Source: an uncultured Candidatus Saccharibacteria bacterium
GTDB lineage: Bacteria > Patescibacteriota > Saccharimonadia > Saccharimonadales > Saccharimonadaceae
Length of the DNA stretch: 31,914 bases
Assembly (NCBI GenBank): GCA_938036825.1
Contig: CALHWD010000011.1
Coordinates: forward strand, 1-31,914
Direction of reading: 5' to 3'
The notes under the pieces were generated by a model that worked only from the letters and a program-made list of their open reading frames with translations, had not been told where the DNA came from and did no database searches. Shown one piece after another: positions 1-7,147 of this stretch (position 1 is its first letter; each line of letters opens with the position of its first letter). Made by a program: the position numbers and the translations under genes.

Positions 1-148
1 TCATCGGCCAGTCATGGTCCGCCCAAGCGAGGATTACTCTCATCGCTTCTTTGTGGTCAAACATTCTGATTACACTACCATCCGAGCCCCTGTGCTCAGT
101 TGCTCGCGAAGGCTGGATGTTGTTACTTGGTGATGACATATTATTCAT
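1..148 (-). CDS. Partial CDS of unknown function (N-terminal 49 codons)
   Basis: An open frame reads leftward from an ATG at 148-146 and runs off the window edge. An AAAGGA Shine-Dalgarno lies about 5 bases before the ATG. It starts 19 bp after the stop of the recombinase gene, so the two are probably one transcript. The visible part begins MNNMSSPSN, is polar and Ser/Asn-rich for about 25 residues, then contains FDHKEAMRVILAWADHDWPM. I do not recognise the family. The RBS and operon spacing support it as a real gene; too little is present to assign a function. Confidence 0.55.
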   Translation of the reverse strand, partial: MNNMSSPSNNIQPSRATEHRGSDGSVIRMFDHKEAMRVILAWADHDWPM

Positions 149-167
149 AGTTTCCTTTCTAGGGTTC

Positions 168-1109
168 CTACCCCTGTTCTCTCCCGCTATGAAATTGCTC
201 GAAGATGTCGCGCAGGTGTTGGTCGGTGACGTGGGTGTAGACCTGCGTGGTGCTGATGTTACTGTGGCCGAGCATGCTCTGGACACTGCGCAAATCGGCA
301 CCGTTCATCAATAGGTCGGTCGCGAAGCTGTGGCGCATAGTGTGGGGGCTGACGTGCTTAGTGATGCCAGCTAGGCGAGCATATTTGCCAATCATCGATT
401 GCACACTACGGGTCGTGAGGCGGCGAAAGTCGCCACTGGTGTTTGTGGCACCGTGGTTGCGACTATAGCTGATGAAAAGCGGGTCGAGCGAATCATGCCG
501 GGCGCTGAGGTAGGTCTCGATCTGCTCGGCAGCACGGCTACTGACGAAGACTGGACGGTCTTTTTGGCCCTTACCACGTACCATGAACTCGCGGCGCTTG
601 AGGTTGATGTGGTCGCGATTGAGATTGACAAGCTCTGAGACGCGCAGACCACTGGAGAAAAGCAGCTCGATGATGGCTTTGTCGCGTAGGTTGGCCTCTT
701 TGCCATCGCTTGGCACAGCGTCGATCATCCGCTCCACTTCGTCATAATGCAGAAAGGTGACTTGCCGCTTGTGCGTCTTGGGGAGCTCGATCTTGCTCGG
801 TGAGAGGCTGGTGATATCTCGCTTGGAGAGGTAGTTGAGAAAGCCGCGCAGCGCGATGAGGTGGTAACTCTGGGTAAGCATGCCCAGCTCCTCGCCATAG
901 ACGCTTTGGTAGCGATTGAGCCAGAGGCGGTAGCGCCGCACCAACTCGGGCGTGATCTGATCGACCGTCAATTCAGCACCAGCAAACTCAACGAAGCGCT
1001 CGAGGTAGTGCTTGTAGTTCTCCGCTGTCTTAGACGATCGGCCACGCTCCACCTCCATATATTCGATGAAGTCGATGATCAAATCTTGCATATAATAGTG
1101 CTGTACCAT
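168..1109 (-). CDS. xerC: Tyrosine recombinase, XerC/XerD type
   Basis: A 313-residue integrase-family recombinase of normal Xer length. Residues about 8-95 form the SAM-like N-terminal core-binding domain and about 110-305 the catalytic domain. The full catalytic set is visible: R156 (SGLRVSEL), K180, H256 and R259 (HTMRH), H282 (LGHSN) and nucleophile Y291 (VYTHV). In the family it resolves chromosome dimers at dif with a strand-exchange mechanism; CPR genomes often carry one Xer, so this is probably the housekeeping enzyme (inference). No integrase-associated att site or phage genes are nearby. The -10 TATACT lies only 7 bases before the ATG, so the mRNA is probably leaderless. An unknown gene follows after 19 bp. 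Whether to call it XerC, XerD or XerA cannot be settled here. Confidence 0.9.
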   Translation of the reverse strand: MVQHYYMQDLIIDFIEYMEVERGRSSKTAENYKHYLERFVEFAGAELTVDQITPELVRRYRLWLNRYQSVYGEELGMLTQSYHLIALRGFLNYLSKRDITSLSPSKIELPKTHKRQVTFLHYDEVERMIDAVPSDGKEANLRDKAIIELLFSSGLRVSELVNLNRDHINLKRREFMVRGKGQKDRPVFVSSRAAEQIETYLSARHDSLDPLFISYSRNHGATNTSGDFRRLTTRSVQSMIGKYARLAGITKHVSPHTMRHSFATDLLMNGADLRSVQSMLGHSNISTTQVYTHVTDQHLRDIFEQFHSGREQG

Positions 1110-1151
1110 TTGCCATAGTATACCACAATGGAAGTAGGGTGGTATAGCAGA

Positions 1152-1547
1152 TCAGGTGTCGGCAGAAGGCCAGGCAGCAAGGACAAGCTCTTTGTAGTGT
1201 GGTTCAATAGTGAGAGTAGCAAATTCGGCACGGGTCAACCACGTTGGGGTACCTTCGCAGTTGTGCTGGGTTGATTGCAGTGTATACGAAGGAGCGATTC
1301 CTGTATAGGCGAGGATGATCTTGCCCTTGCTATGGAGGAAGAAGTCTCTGCGCTGGAGGTGTGGTATGGCAAGGCCGCACTCTTCCATAAGCTCGCGCTT
1401 GATTGCCTGGTCTGGTGTTTCGCCTGCTTCGATGTGCCCACCAGGCAAGCCCCAGCTCTTGTTCTTATCAGCATAAATGACAAGAACATGACTGGCATCC
1501 TCACTGTAAATAGTTGCTTTGGTAGAGACAGGAAAGAGTAATCGCAT
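1152..1547 (-). CDS. Nudix hydrolase (MutT-like)
   Basis: A 131-residue protein with an intact Nudix box, GGHIEAGETPDQAIKRELME followed by ECG, fitting GX5EX7REUXEEXGU. Such proteins hydrolyse a nucleoside diphosphate linked to a variable group with Mg2+ bound by the REXXEE glutamates. The substrate cannot be told from the sequence. A GTG start at 1577 would add ten residues, but I prefer ATG at 1547 because TACGAT lies six bases upstream of it, the leaderless spacing seen elsewhere in this window. It is divergent from ndk, another nucleotide-pool enzyme; the two share a short intergenic region. Confidence 0.8.
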   Translation of the reverse strand: MRLLFPVSTKATIYSEDASHVLVIYADKNKSWGLPGGHIEAGETPDQAIKRELMEECGLAIPHLQRRDFFLHSKGKIILAYTGIAPSYTLQSTQHNCEGTPTWLTRAEFATLTIEPHYKELVLAAWPSADT

Positions 1548-1613
1548 AATAGTATCGTAGCACACAATGAGATGCACGCTCCATCAGCTGTTTTGCGATT
1601 ACTCACAATACGC

Positions 1614-1619
1614 TATAAT
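1614..1619 (+). promoter_or_regulatory. ndk promoter -10 and RBS
   Basis: A perfect TATAAT with an approximate -35 TTTTGC 17 bases upstream. A 28-base leader carrying AAGGAG at 1638-1643 precedes the ndk ATG at 1648. This RBS decides the ndk start against an upstream in-frame ATG at 1567. Confidence 0.65.
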
Positions 1620-1647
1620 ACAAGCAAACCTAACGATAAGGAGCTTT

Positions 1648-2178
1648 ATGAGCGAAACAACAGCGGTGCCCAACAATAATAATGTGCAAAAGACCTTGGT
1701 CGTCTTCAAGCCAGATGCTGTGCAGCGGGGCATTGTTGGCGAGATTTTGACCCGTTTTGAGCGAGTGGGCCTCAAGATCGTGGCTGTCAAGATGATCGCT
1801 CCGACACGTGATCATTACTACCGCCACTACGAGGAGATTGGCAAGATGGTGTCGCGCCGTGGCAAGCACGCCTTTGGGGTGACGTTGGACTTTATGATGC
1901 AAGGGCCAGTCGTTGCTATGGTGTTTGAGGGGGTAGAGGCCGTCAAGCTGGTGCGCAAGCTGGTGGGCCCAACCGAGCCAATGGCTGCCGAGATGGGGAC
2001 GATCCGCGGCGACTACTCGCACATGAGCTTTGGCTATGCCAACGACGAAGACAAGGGTGTGCCCAACCTCATCCATGCTTCGGGTAATCCTGAGGAAGCT
2101 GAGCAAGAGATCAACCATTGGTTCTCAGATGACGAAATCTACGAGTACCATGCGTTGCATGAGAAGTTTACGCGCTAA
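1648..2178 (+). CDS. ndk: Nucleoside diphosphate kinase
   Basis: A 176-residue NDK that transfers the gamma phosphate of ATP to NDPs through a phosphohistidine. The start is ATG 1648, five bases after AAGGAG. Visible family motifs are TLVVFKPDAVQRGIVGEI near residues 16-33, the GPTEPMAAEMGTIRGDY substrate loop near 107-123, and the catalytic H143 in NLIHASGNPEEAEQEI. Most bacterial NDKs are about 140-150 residues; this one has a short polar N-terminal extension and a region lengthened around the RRGKHAFGVTL segment, as in some archaeal and CPR forms. It is monocistronic; a hairpin terminator follows at 2221-2276. Confidence 0.95.
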   Translation: MSETTAVPNNNNVQKTLVVFKPDAVQRGIVGEILTRFERVGLKIVAVKMIAPTRDHYYRHYEEIGKMVSRRGKHAFGVTLDFMMQGPVVAMVFEGVEAVKLVRKLVGPTEPMAAEMGTIRGDYSHMSFGYANDEDKGVPNLIHASGNPEEAEQEINHWFSDDEIYEYHALHEKFTR

Positions 2179-2181
2179 GCG

Positions 2182-2209
2182 TTGATTTCTTGCGCATCTA
2201 TGCTACAAT
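2182..2209 (+). promoter_or_regulatory. Promoter between ndk and the NYN remnant
   Basis: TTGATT (2182-2187), a 16-base spacer and TACAAT (2204-2209), beginning four bases after the ndk stop. The predicted start near 2216 lies immediately before the hairpin at 2221. Confidence 0.55.
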
Positions 2210-2215
2210 AAGGGT

Positions 2216-2276
2216 ATTCAACTCCTAGCAAAAGCTCTCCCACCATATGGGAGTCAGTACAGCTAGGAGTTTTTTA
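2216..2276 (+). ncRNA. Candidate ~60-nt hairpin RNA ending in an intrinsic terminator
   Basis: A 9-bp stem ACTCCTAGC (2221-2229) / GCTAGGAGT (2262-2270) encloses a second hairpin, CTCCC (2237-2241) / GGGAG (2249-2253), and is followed by a six-T run. A good sigma70-type promoter fires directly into it. It is either a small RNA, an attenuated leader of the downstream NYN gene, or simply the ndk terminator preceded by a chance promoter. The nested hairpin is more than a plain terminator needs. Confidence 0.45.
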
Positions 2277-2295
2277 GTAAGAAAGGTAGGATAGC

Positions 2296-2963
2296 ATAAA
2301 AACGGCAATTCTCATTGATGGCGGATTTTATCGAAAACGAGCCCAGAAATGTCTGGGTGAGAAAACGCCGGCCAGGCGAAGATGAGCTCTATAGATGTTG
2401 TTGGCGACATCTGATAGATAAGAGGAGTGGTGAAAGAGTCCAATGTGAGCTGTATCGCATTTTCTACTACGATTGTCCTCTGATAGCAAAACAGATTTAC
2501 CATCCACTCAGCAAAAAGAGTATTGACCTTGGGCGTAGTGACAAAAAAAGTCTGGGCAGAGCAGTTCTTTCGTGAATTGGCCAGAAAGCGAAAACTCGCA
2601 TTACGGATGGGTGAACTCAACGACACAGCGACTTACTATAATCTTAAGCCAGAAGTAACAAAGAAAATTCTTGACAACAAAATAGGCATAACTGATTTAG
2701 CAGAGAAAGATTTCAAACTATCTCTCCAACAAAAAGGTGTTGATATGCGGATTGGCTTGGATATTGCCTCAATGGCATATAAACAGCAGGTCGAACGAAT
2801 CATTCTGATTGCAGGCGATAGCGATTTTGTGCCTGCTGCAAAATTAGCACGTCGGGAGGGGATTGACTTTATTCTTGATCCGCTTGGTCATCACATCAGA
2901 GATAGTCTTAGTTTGCATATTGATGGGCTACAAACAAGAGACGATCATTTTCGTATTATGTAA
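2296..2963 (+). pseudogene. Decayed NYN-domain (LabA/DUF88-like, PIN-fold) protein
   Basis: Three consecutive frames encode pieces of one NYN-domain protein. Frame 1 from 2296 reads KTAILIDGGFYRKRAQKCLG, the typical N-terminal strand with the first acidic residue, but its expected ATG is ATA. After one extra base near 2370-2385 the next frame gives DELYRCCWRHLIDKRSGERV and CELYRIFYYDCP. After a second +1 shift in the A7 run at 2543-2549 the last frame gives KVWAEQFFRELARKRKLALR and IILIAGDSDFVPAAKLARRE, the second acidic cluster. NYN proteins are usually metal-dependent ribonucleases or related PIN-like proteins. Start loss plus two +1 shifts argue for a pseudogene; homopolymer sequencing error or slippage at A7 could explain the second shift only. 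Confidence 0.7.
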
Positions 2964-2965
2964 AA

Positions 2966-2992
2966 GCCCTCCTGATCTACGGCAAGAGGGTG
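2966..2992 (-). terminator. Terminator of tRNA-Asp
   Basis: On the minus strand CCCTC and GAGGG pair across a 14-base loop and are followed by CTTTT, shortly downstream of the tRNA-Asp 3' end. Confidence 0.5.
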
Positions 2993-3007
2993 TATCGTAT
3001 CCAATAC

Positions 3008-3085
3008 TGGCGCGCTCGACCGGATTCGAACCGGCGATCTTCTCCGTGACAGGGAGACGTGATAGGCCATCTTCACTACGAGCGC
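3008..3085 (-). tRNA. tRNA-Asp (GUC)
   Basis: A complete cloverleaf on the minus strand. The acceptor stem GCGCTCG/CGAGCGC is perfect. The anticodon loop is CTGTCAC with anticodon GTC, flanked by TCTCC/GGAGA, and the T-arm has the usual GGTTCGAATCC. The discriminator is G73 and CCA is encoded at 3010-3008. Confidence 0.93.
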
Positions 3086-3098
3086 ATAGGCTAGATCA

Positions 3099-3127
3099 AT
3101 AGTAGCAGCAATTACCAAAAATCGCAA
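3099..3127 (-). promoter_or_regulatory. tRNA-Asp promoter
   Basis: On the minus strand, TTGCGA (3127-3122), a 17-base spacer and TACTAT (3104-3099), 13 bases before the tRNA 5' end. Confidence 0.65.
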
Positions 3128-3175
3128 GAGGTTTGTAGAGGAATCGTCGAACCGTAGTCTTGTATTACGCTCCAC

Positions 3176-3312
3176 CTCTCCACACTCCCTCCCCCGGAAT
3201 ACTATAAAGATCGACATTCGCTGGATGTCGACCTCCTGACGCCAGGGCTGAAAACAGATTATTGCAATCTGTTTTCACACTCCATCGGATGAAGTGGTGA
3301 GGAGGGAGAGCT
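3176..3312 (+). ncRNA. Structured repeat family 1, copy A
   Basis: About 130 bases homologous to copy B at 18191-18326, with conserved single-stranded blocks and covarying stems. Hairpin 1 is TCGACATTC/GGATGTCGA (3211-3219/3223-3231). A conserved linker CCTCYTGACRCCAGGGC follows. Hairpin 2 is 12 bp, TGAAAACAGATT/AATCTGTTTTCA (3249-3260/3266-3277), with loop ATTGC. Then comes CTCCATCGGATGAAGTG (3280-3296). The ends close by CTCCCTCC (3185-3192) with GGAGGGAG (3301-3308). The strand is assigned arbitrarily by the orientation shared with copy B. I do not recognise the family; it lies in the 500-base gap between tRNA-Asp and tRNA-Thr. Confidence 0.6.
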
Positions 3313-3599
3313 AACGCCAGGAGGGCGACAGTATTGAATGTATTGTGAGAAAATCACTGGCCACTCGCCACCGCAGCTTAAGCTGGCACAGAAAATACCT
3401 CAGCATAATAATCAGTTCAGGACTCATGCGAAGGTTACCCACCAAGCAGGGAGGAGCGAAGAGGAGAGCACCACCATCATGTCCTCAGCCACAGCGCTCT
3501 CGCAATAATTCATCATCCTGCAGTGAGGTAGCTTCTAGAGGCTATCAAGCCGCGCTGCCTTCCATTTTCGCCTCGCCTCTAGTATAATATAGCGGTGAT
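3313..3599. other. Gene-free stretch before tRNA-Thr
   Basis: No convincing ORF. A short inverted repeat, TAGAGGC near 3537 with GCCTCTA near 3574, lies just before the TATAAT (3583-3588) that probably drives tRNA-Thr. Nothing else is recognisable. Confidence 0.5.
3583..3588 (+). promoter_or_regulatory. tRNA-Thr promoter -10
   Basis: A consensus TATAAT ends 11 bases before the tRNA-Thr 5' nucleotide; no clear -35 is seen. It probably also transcribes the membrane protein and glycosyltransferase genes that follow the tRNA without a gap. Confidence 0.5.
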
Positions 3600-3675
3600 G
3601 CCGCTGTAGCTCAGTTGGTAGAGCGGCGCTTTCGTAAAGCGTAGGTCACCGGTTCGAGTCCGGTCAGCGGCTCCA
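3600..3675 (+). tRNA. tRNA-Thr (CGU)
   Basis: Acceptor stem GCCGCTG/CAGCGGC, D-arm TAGCTCAGTTGGTAGAGC, anticodon loop TTCGTAA with anticodon CGT, T-arm ACCGGTTCGAGTCCGGT. The discriminator is U73 and CCA is encoded, giving a UCCA end. It decodes ACG. Both anticodon and UCCA end match the T-box proposed in the thrS leader. An ATG starts eight bases after the CCA, so it is probably co-transcribed with protein genes. Confidence 0.95.
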
Positions 3676-3682
3676 TTTGTTT

Positions 3683-4069
3683 ATGACCAAAGAGAAGAAG
3701 GATTTTTTGCGCACTCCTCTCCGCACGATCGCGGCCGATCGGCCGTTCTTTGCGGCGCTGATTGGCGTGTTTGTCGCGGGAATCATCTATATGCTGGTGA
3801 TGGGCTTCACGCTGCAGGTGCGCGATGTGCAGGTTTATGTGCGCTACACCGCCTTTGGCGAGGCACATTTTTATAAGAGTTATTGGTATTATTTACTCAG
3901 TTTTGTGTTGTTTGGTGCGCTGGTAATGGTGGTGCACATTGGCCTGATGGTTAAGCTGTATAGCCTGCAGCGCCGCCAGACAGCGCTTTTTGTGGGGGCG
4001 GCAGCAGTATTGGTGCTGCTGGTTGCTGCCTCGTATGGATTAGCAGTAATGCACCTGGCGTATCGATAA
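3683..4069 (+). CDS. Small three-helix membrane protein
   Basis: A 128-residue protein with a basic N-terminus (MTKEKKDFLRTPLRT) and three predicted membrane helices near residues 22-42, 70-92 and 100-123. I do not recognise a family. The ATG lies seven bases beyond the tRNA-Thr CCA, leaving no room for an RBS outside the tRNA; after tRNA 3' processing the mRNA would have a 7-base leader. Its TAA abuts the ATG of the glycosyltransferase at 4070, so they are translationally linked and it may be an accessory subunit (inference). Confidence 0.75.
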   Translation: MTKEKKDFLRTPLRTIAADRPFFAALIGVFVAGIIYMLVMGFTLQVRDVQVYVRYTAFGEAHFYKSYWYYLLSFVLFGALVMVVHIGLMVKLYSLQRRQTALFVGAAAVLVLLVAASYGLAVMHLAYR

Positions 4070-5776
4070 ATGAATCACAACGATCTCGAGCTGCCCATGG
4101 GCAAGCGCACTCTCCTCTACCGATTATTTGAAATTCTCCCAGCATTCCTCAGCTATGGGATGCTGATTTTGTTTATCATTTTGTCTTTGATCAATCCACT
4201 GTGGGCGTCTATCTACCTTCTCGTCTTGGTGATGAGTGTGATTGTCCGCTCGGTTGGCATTGCCTATCGTACACTGACAGGCCATCACCAGCTGGAGAAG
4301 GCGCAGATAGTCAACTGGCGGCAGCGTCTGGAGCAGCTCGAAGACCCAGTAGCAAGCTATGCTGCCATCCAGCAGCAGCCATTGCCTAGGCGTCATCAGC
4401 GCGAATTTCACGCCCAAGAGCATCGCGAGAATCTCCGCCTTATGGCGGCCGACCCAGCGAGCTTTCCGCGACCATCGCAGCTCTACCAAGCAGTGATTGT
4501 GGCGGCGTACAATGAGTCGTATGATGTCTTGCAGCCCACCATCGAGTCGGTCAAGAATACAACGTACAATAACAAACAGATCATCCTCGTCCTTGCCTAC
4601 GAGGAGCGTGGTGGGGTGGATATTGCTCGCACGGCGGCTCGCCTCCAGCAGGAGTATGGCGATGTATTCTTCACCTTCCAGACTATCATGCACCCTAAGG
4701 ACATGCCTGATGAGGTGATTGGTAAGGGCGGTAACATCACCTATGCTGGTAAGCAGCTCCAGCGCTATTGCGACGAGCAGGGAATTGCCTACAGTGATGT
4801 GATGATCACCACACTCGACAGCGACAACCGCCCATATCCATCATACTTCGACTATGTGGCGTATGAGTATATCGTTCACCCCGAGCGCAAGCGTTTGTCG
4901 TACCAGCCGATTGCACTATACTTCGGTAACATCTGGGATGCCCCAGCGCCGATGCGGGTGATTGCGACGGGTAACTCCTTCTGGACGATCATCAGCAGTA
5001 TGCGCCCCCACACACTGCGCAACTTTGCCTCGCACTCACAGCCAATGGACGCGCTGGTGGAGATGAACTTCTGGAGCACACGCAGCATTGTGGAAGATGG
5101 CCATCAATACTGGCGCAGCTACTTCTACTTTGCGGGAGACTACAGTGTTTTGCCCATCCATGTGCCTATCTACCAAGATGCCGTGATGGACAACACCTTC
5201 TGGGGGACAGTGGTAGCGCAGTTTAAGCAGCTCCGACGCTGGAGCTACGGCGCGTCGGATATCCCATATGTGGCAATGCGCACCTTTACGCGGCGGCGCA
5301 ATGTGCCATTTGCTGAAGTGTTTGCCCGCTTCATACGCTTGCTCGATGGGCATGTCACATTGGCAGTGATGTCCTTTTTGGTCACCTTTGGTGGGTGGGT
5401 GCCACTGTTGATCAACCAAGAATCATCACGCAGTTATGCGGTGCATATGCTGCCTGAGGTGATTAGCAATTTGCAGCGCTTCGCGATGATCGGTATCTTT
5501 ATCACCGTCTTCTTGATGCTCAAAATGTTGCCACCCCGCCCCGAGCGCTACAAGCGCCGGCGCAGCTTTGCCATGGTGGCGCAGTGGATTCTTATGCCCG
5601 TCACGTCCATTTGCTTTAGTGCGATTGGTGCCTTTAATGCCCAGACGCACCTGGCGTTTGGTCGCTACCTCGATAAATTTGATGTAACCGTCAAAGCCAC
5701 TACCGGCTCGCGCGACCGCGCCAAAGCCGCCAAACAAGCTCAAAAAGCCGCCAAAAAGCAGCGCAAAAAGGAATAG
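4070..5776 (+). CDS. Membrane GT2-family glycosyltransferase
   Basis: A 568-residue processive-type family 2 glycosyltransferase. Two helices at about 22-65 precede a cytoplasmic GT-A domain with AAYNES (145-150), the metal-binding LDSDNR (D250, D252), the VEDGHQYW acceptor or base motif (E342, D343) and QLRRW (Q387-W391), the Q-x-x-R-W hallmark of cellulose, hyaluronan and related synthases. Further helices near 415-495 and a Lys/Ala-rich cytoplasmic tail close the protein. It likely uses a nucleotide sugar at the inner membrane face to build a cell-surface glycan; the sugar and product are unknown. It follows the small membrane protein with no intergenic base. A strong terminator lies at 5805-5829. 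Confidence 0.85.
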   Translation: MNHNDLELPMGKRTLLYRLFEILPAFLSYGMLILFIILSLINPLWASIYLLVLVMSVIVRSVGIAYRTLTGHHQLEKAQIVNWRQRLEQLEDPVASYAAIQQQPLPRRHQREFHAQEHRENLRLMAADPASFPRPSQLYQAVIVAAYNESYDVLQPTIESVKNTTYNNKQIILVLAYEERGGVDIARTAARLQQEYGDVFFTFQTIMHPKDMPDEVIGKGGNITYAGKQLQRYCDEQGIAYSDVMITTLDSDNRPYPSYFDYVAYEYIVHPERKRLSYQPIALYFGNIWDAPAPMRVIATGNSFWTIISSMRPHTLRNFASHSQPMDALVEMNFWSTRSIVEDGHQYWRSYFYFAGDYSVLPIHVPIYQDAVMDNTFWGTVVAQFKQLRRWSYGASDIPYVAMRTFTRRRNVPFAEVFARFIRLLDGHVTLAVMSFLVTFGGWVPLLINQESSRSYAVHMLPEVISNLQRFAMIGIFITVFLMLKMLPPRPERYKRRRSFAMVAQWILMPVTSICFSAIGAFNAQTHLAFGRYLDKFDVTVKATTGSRDRAKAAKQAQKAAKKQRKKE

Positions 5777-5804
5777 AATTCGCGCTTTTGTAGCGGCATA
5801 TATA

Positions 5805-5829
5805 ACCGGCCAGAGAATGGCCGGTTTTT
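5805..5829 (+). terminator. Intrinsic terminator after the glycosyltransferase
   Basis: ACCGGCC / GGCCGGT with a 7-base loop, followed by TTTTT. Confidence 0.85.
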
Positions 5830-7147
5830 GTATTGGCGAGGATTGGAGCGTAGAGTGTCAGCTATCTTAATATTCTCTGCCGTCCTTGGCTGGGGGCTAT
5901 AAGAGTTGCGGTGCTTAGAGTAGAATTTCTCATGTTGACGGGTGGTCTGGTGGGGCTTTGTGGTAGATTTATACTCCGCTGAAGAGTGAGAGAGGAGGGG
6001 CGGTACTGAAAAGTAGGTAAGACTCTGGCGCTAGAAGGCCGTTCATCAGTGGTATTTCGTTCACATCTCTTGTGTATATGGACCTCTTATGTCTCTGCTT
6101 TGTCTGTGGGGGGTTCAATAAAGCGTAGCATCGCTTCATTAACTTTGCGAGAAGGGAACTGGCATGTGTGTTATTGGCGTCGCTGAGGCTGTTGATTTGC
6201 TAGCTCAGAGGCAGGGTCGTCTTGGGGTTATAGTGCCAAGAATGAGCGGCTCGTAGGGTTTATAGTGGCAATGCGAGTAGGGTACTCTGGAAGATTTTAC
6301 AGAGGCCAGATTATCAAAATAGATATTATAATACAAAAATATCAAAATACAAATGAGAATTGTGTGTGCATTATATCACCAAACGCATATGATGCGCAGC
6401 AAAATGACCATAGGTAATGTGGATAACTAATGAAGTGGTGTGGATGAATAATAGGCAAGAAACCACAGCTATGCCTGCTAGGTGGTGCTGTGAGGAGGGT
6501 GGGGTGCTCAAAGAAGTGGTGGCATGCCAGGTTTCTTTATACTGCTTAGGATACGATAGTCTGGAGTGGGTGAACTTGTGATAGCTTAGCGACAGGATGT
6601 ATGAGTGATGTGAATATATACACCAAATTTTCATTTGTTGGCGCTGGTTTTTGCTGCTTCATTCGTAGAGATAATGGAGAGGAGTGTACAGATAGTGTGT
6701 AATATTGATAAGCATATGCTTTATATTGCATAGTTGATGCGTGAATTTGATGATGGTGTGAGCGATTTCTTGGGCGAGGCAGGTAGTCTGGGTGAGTGTG
6801 GCGCAGTGTGTGAATTCGCCCATATTTTGTTCATAATAAACCAGCAAATAGACTGCGACATGGCGCGTCATTTTACTTGTAATCTGCAAGCGATATGATG
6901 GGCTGAGAGGTTACAGTCATGGTCGATTGCGACGACAACAAGGCGCTTGTGAGCGAATGATAGGTGGCGACGAGAAGACGCTATTATGTGAATATTTTTT
7001 GTTATAATTCATACAATGTGAATTTGTAGGAGTGCGGCAGGTAGGCTCATGAGGAAAAGTAGAGATGCCAAGCAGGGTACATCACTTGCAATTTGCAACT
7101 AAAATATAGTACATGTTTTTACTATATATCAATTTTTGTGAGAGGTT
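5830..7147. other. 1.3-kb region without a convincing gene
   Basis: No ORF here has a recognisable domain, good codon use or an RBS; the longest frames (60-90 codons, mainly minus strand 6371-6889) are His/Ser/Tyr-rich and look like chance. The base composition shifts from G-rich near 5900-6300 to A/T-rich around 6300-6400 and 6950-7140. An AT-rich inverted repeat ATATAGTA/TACTATAT lies at about 7106-7130. The stretch may hold decayed genes, but I see no identifiable remnant. Confidence 0.5.

Noticed and set aside
2863..3102. 79-codon ORF overlapping the NYN remnant and tRNA-Asp
   Set aside because: Runs through a tRNA gene and has no independent signal.
3176..3312. Copy A considered as a hammerhead-type ribozyme because of GATGAAG
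   Set aside because: The full hammerhead core (CUGAUGA, GAAA and cleavage-site pairing in a three-stem junction) cannot be drawn.
3345..3587. 80-codon ORF upstream of tRNA-Thr
   Set aside because: Arg/Ser-rich translation, no RBS, ends at the tRNA promoter.
6371..6889. Three overlapping minus-strand ORFs of 61-87 codons
   Set aside because: His/Ser/Tyr-rich low-quality translations, no RBS, no domain; typical chance frames in non-coding DNA.
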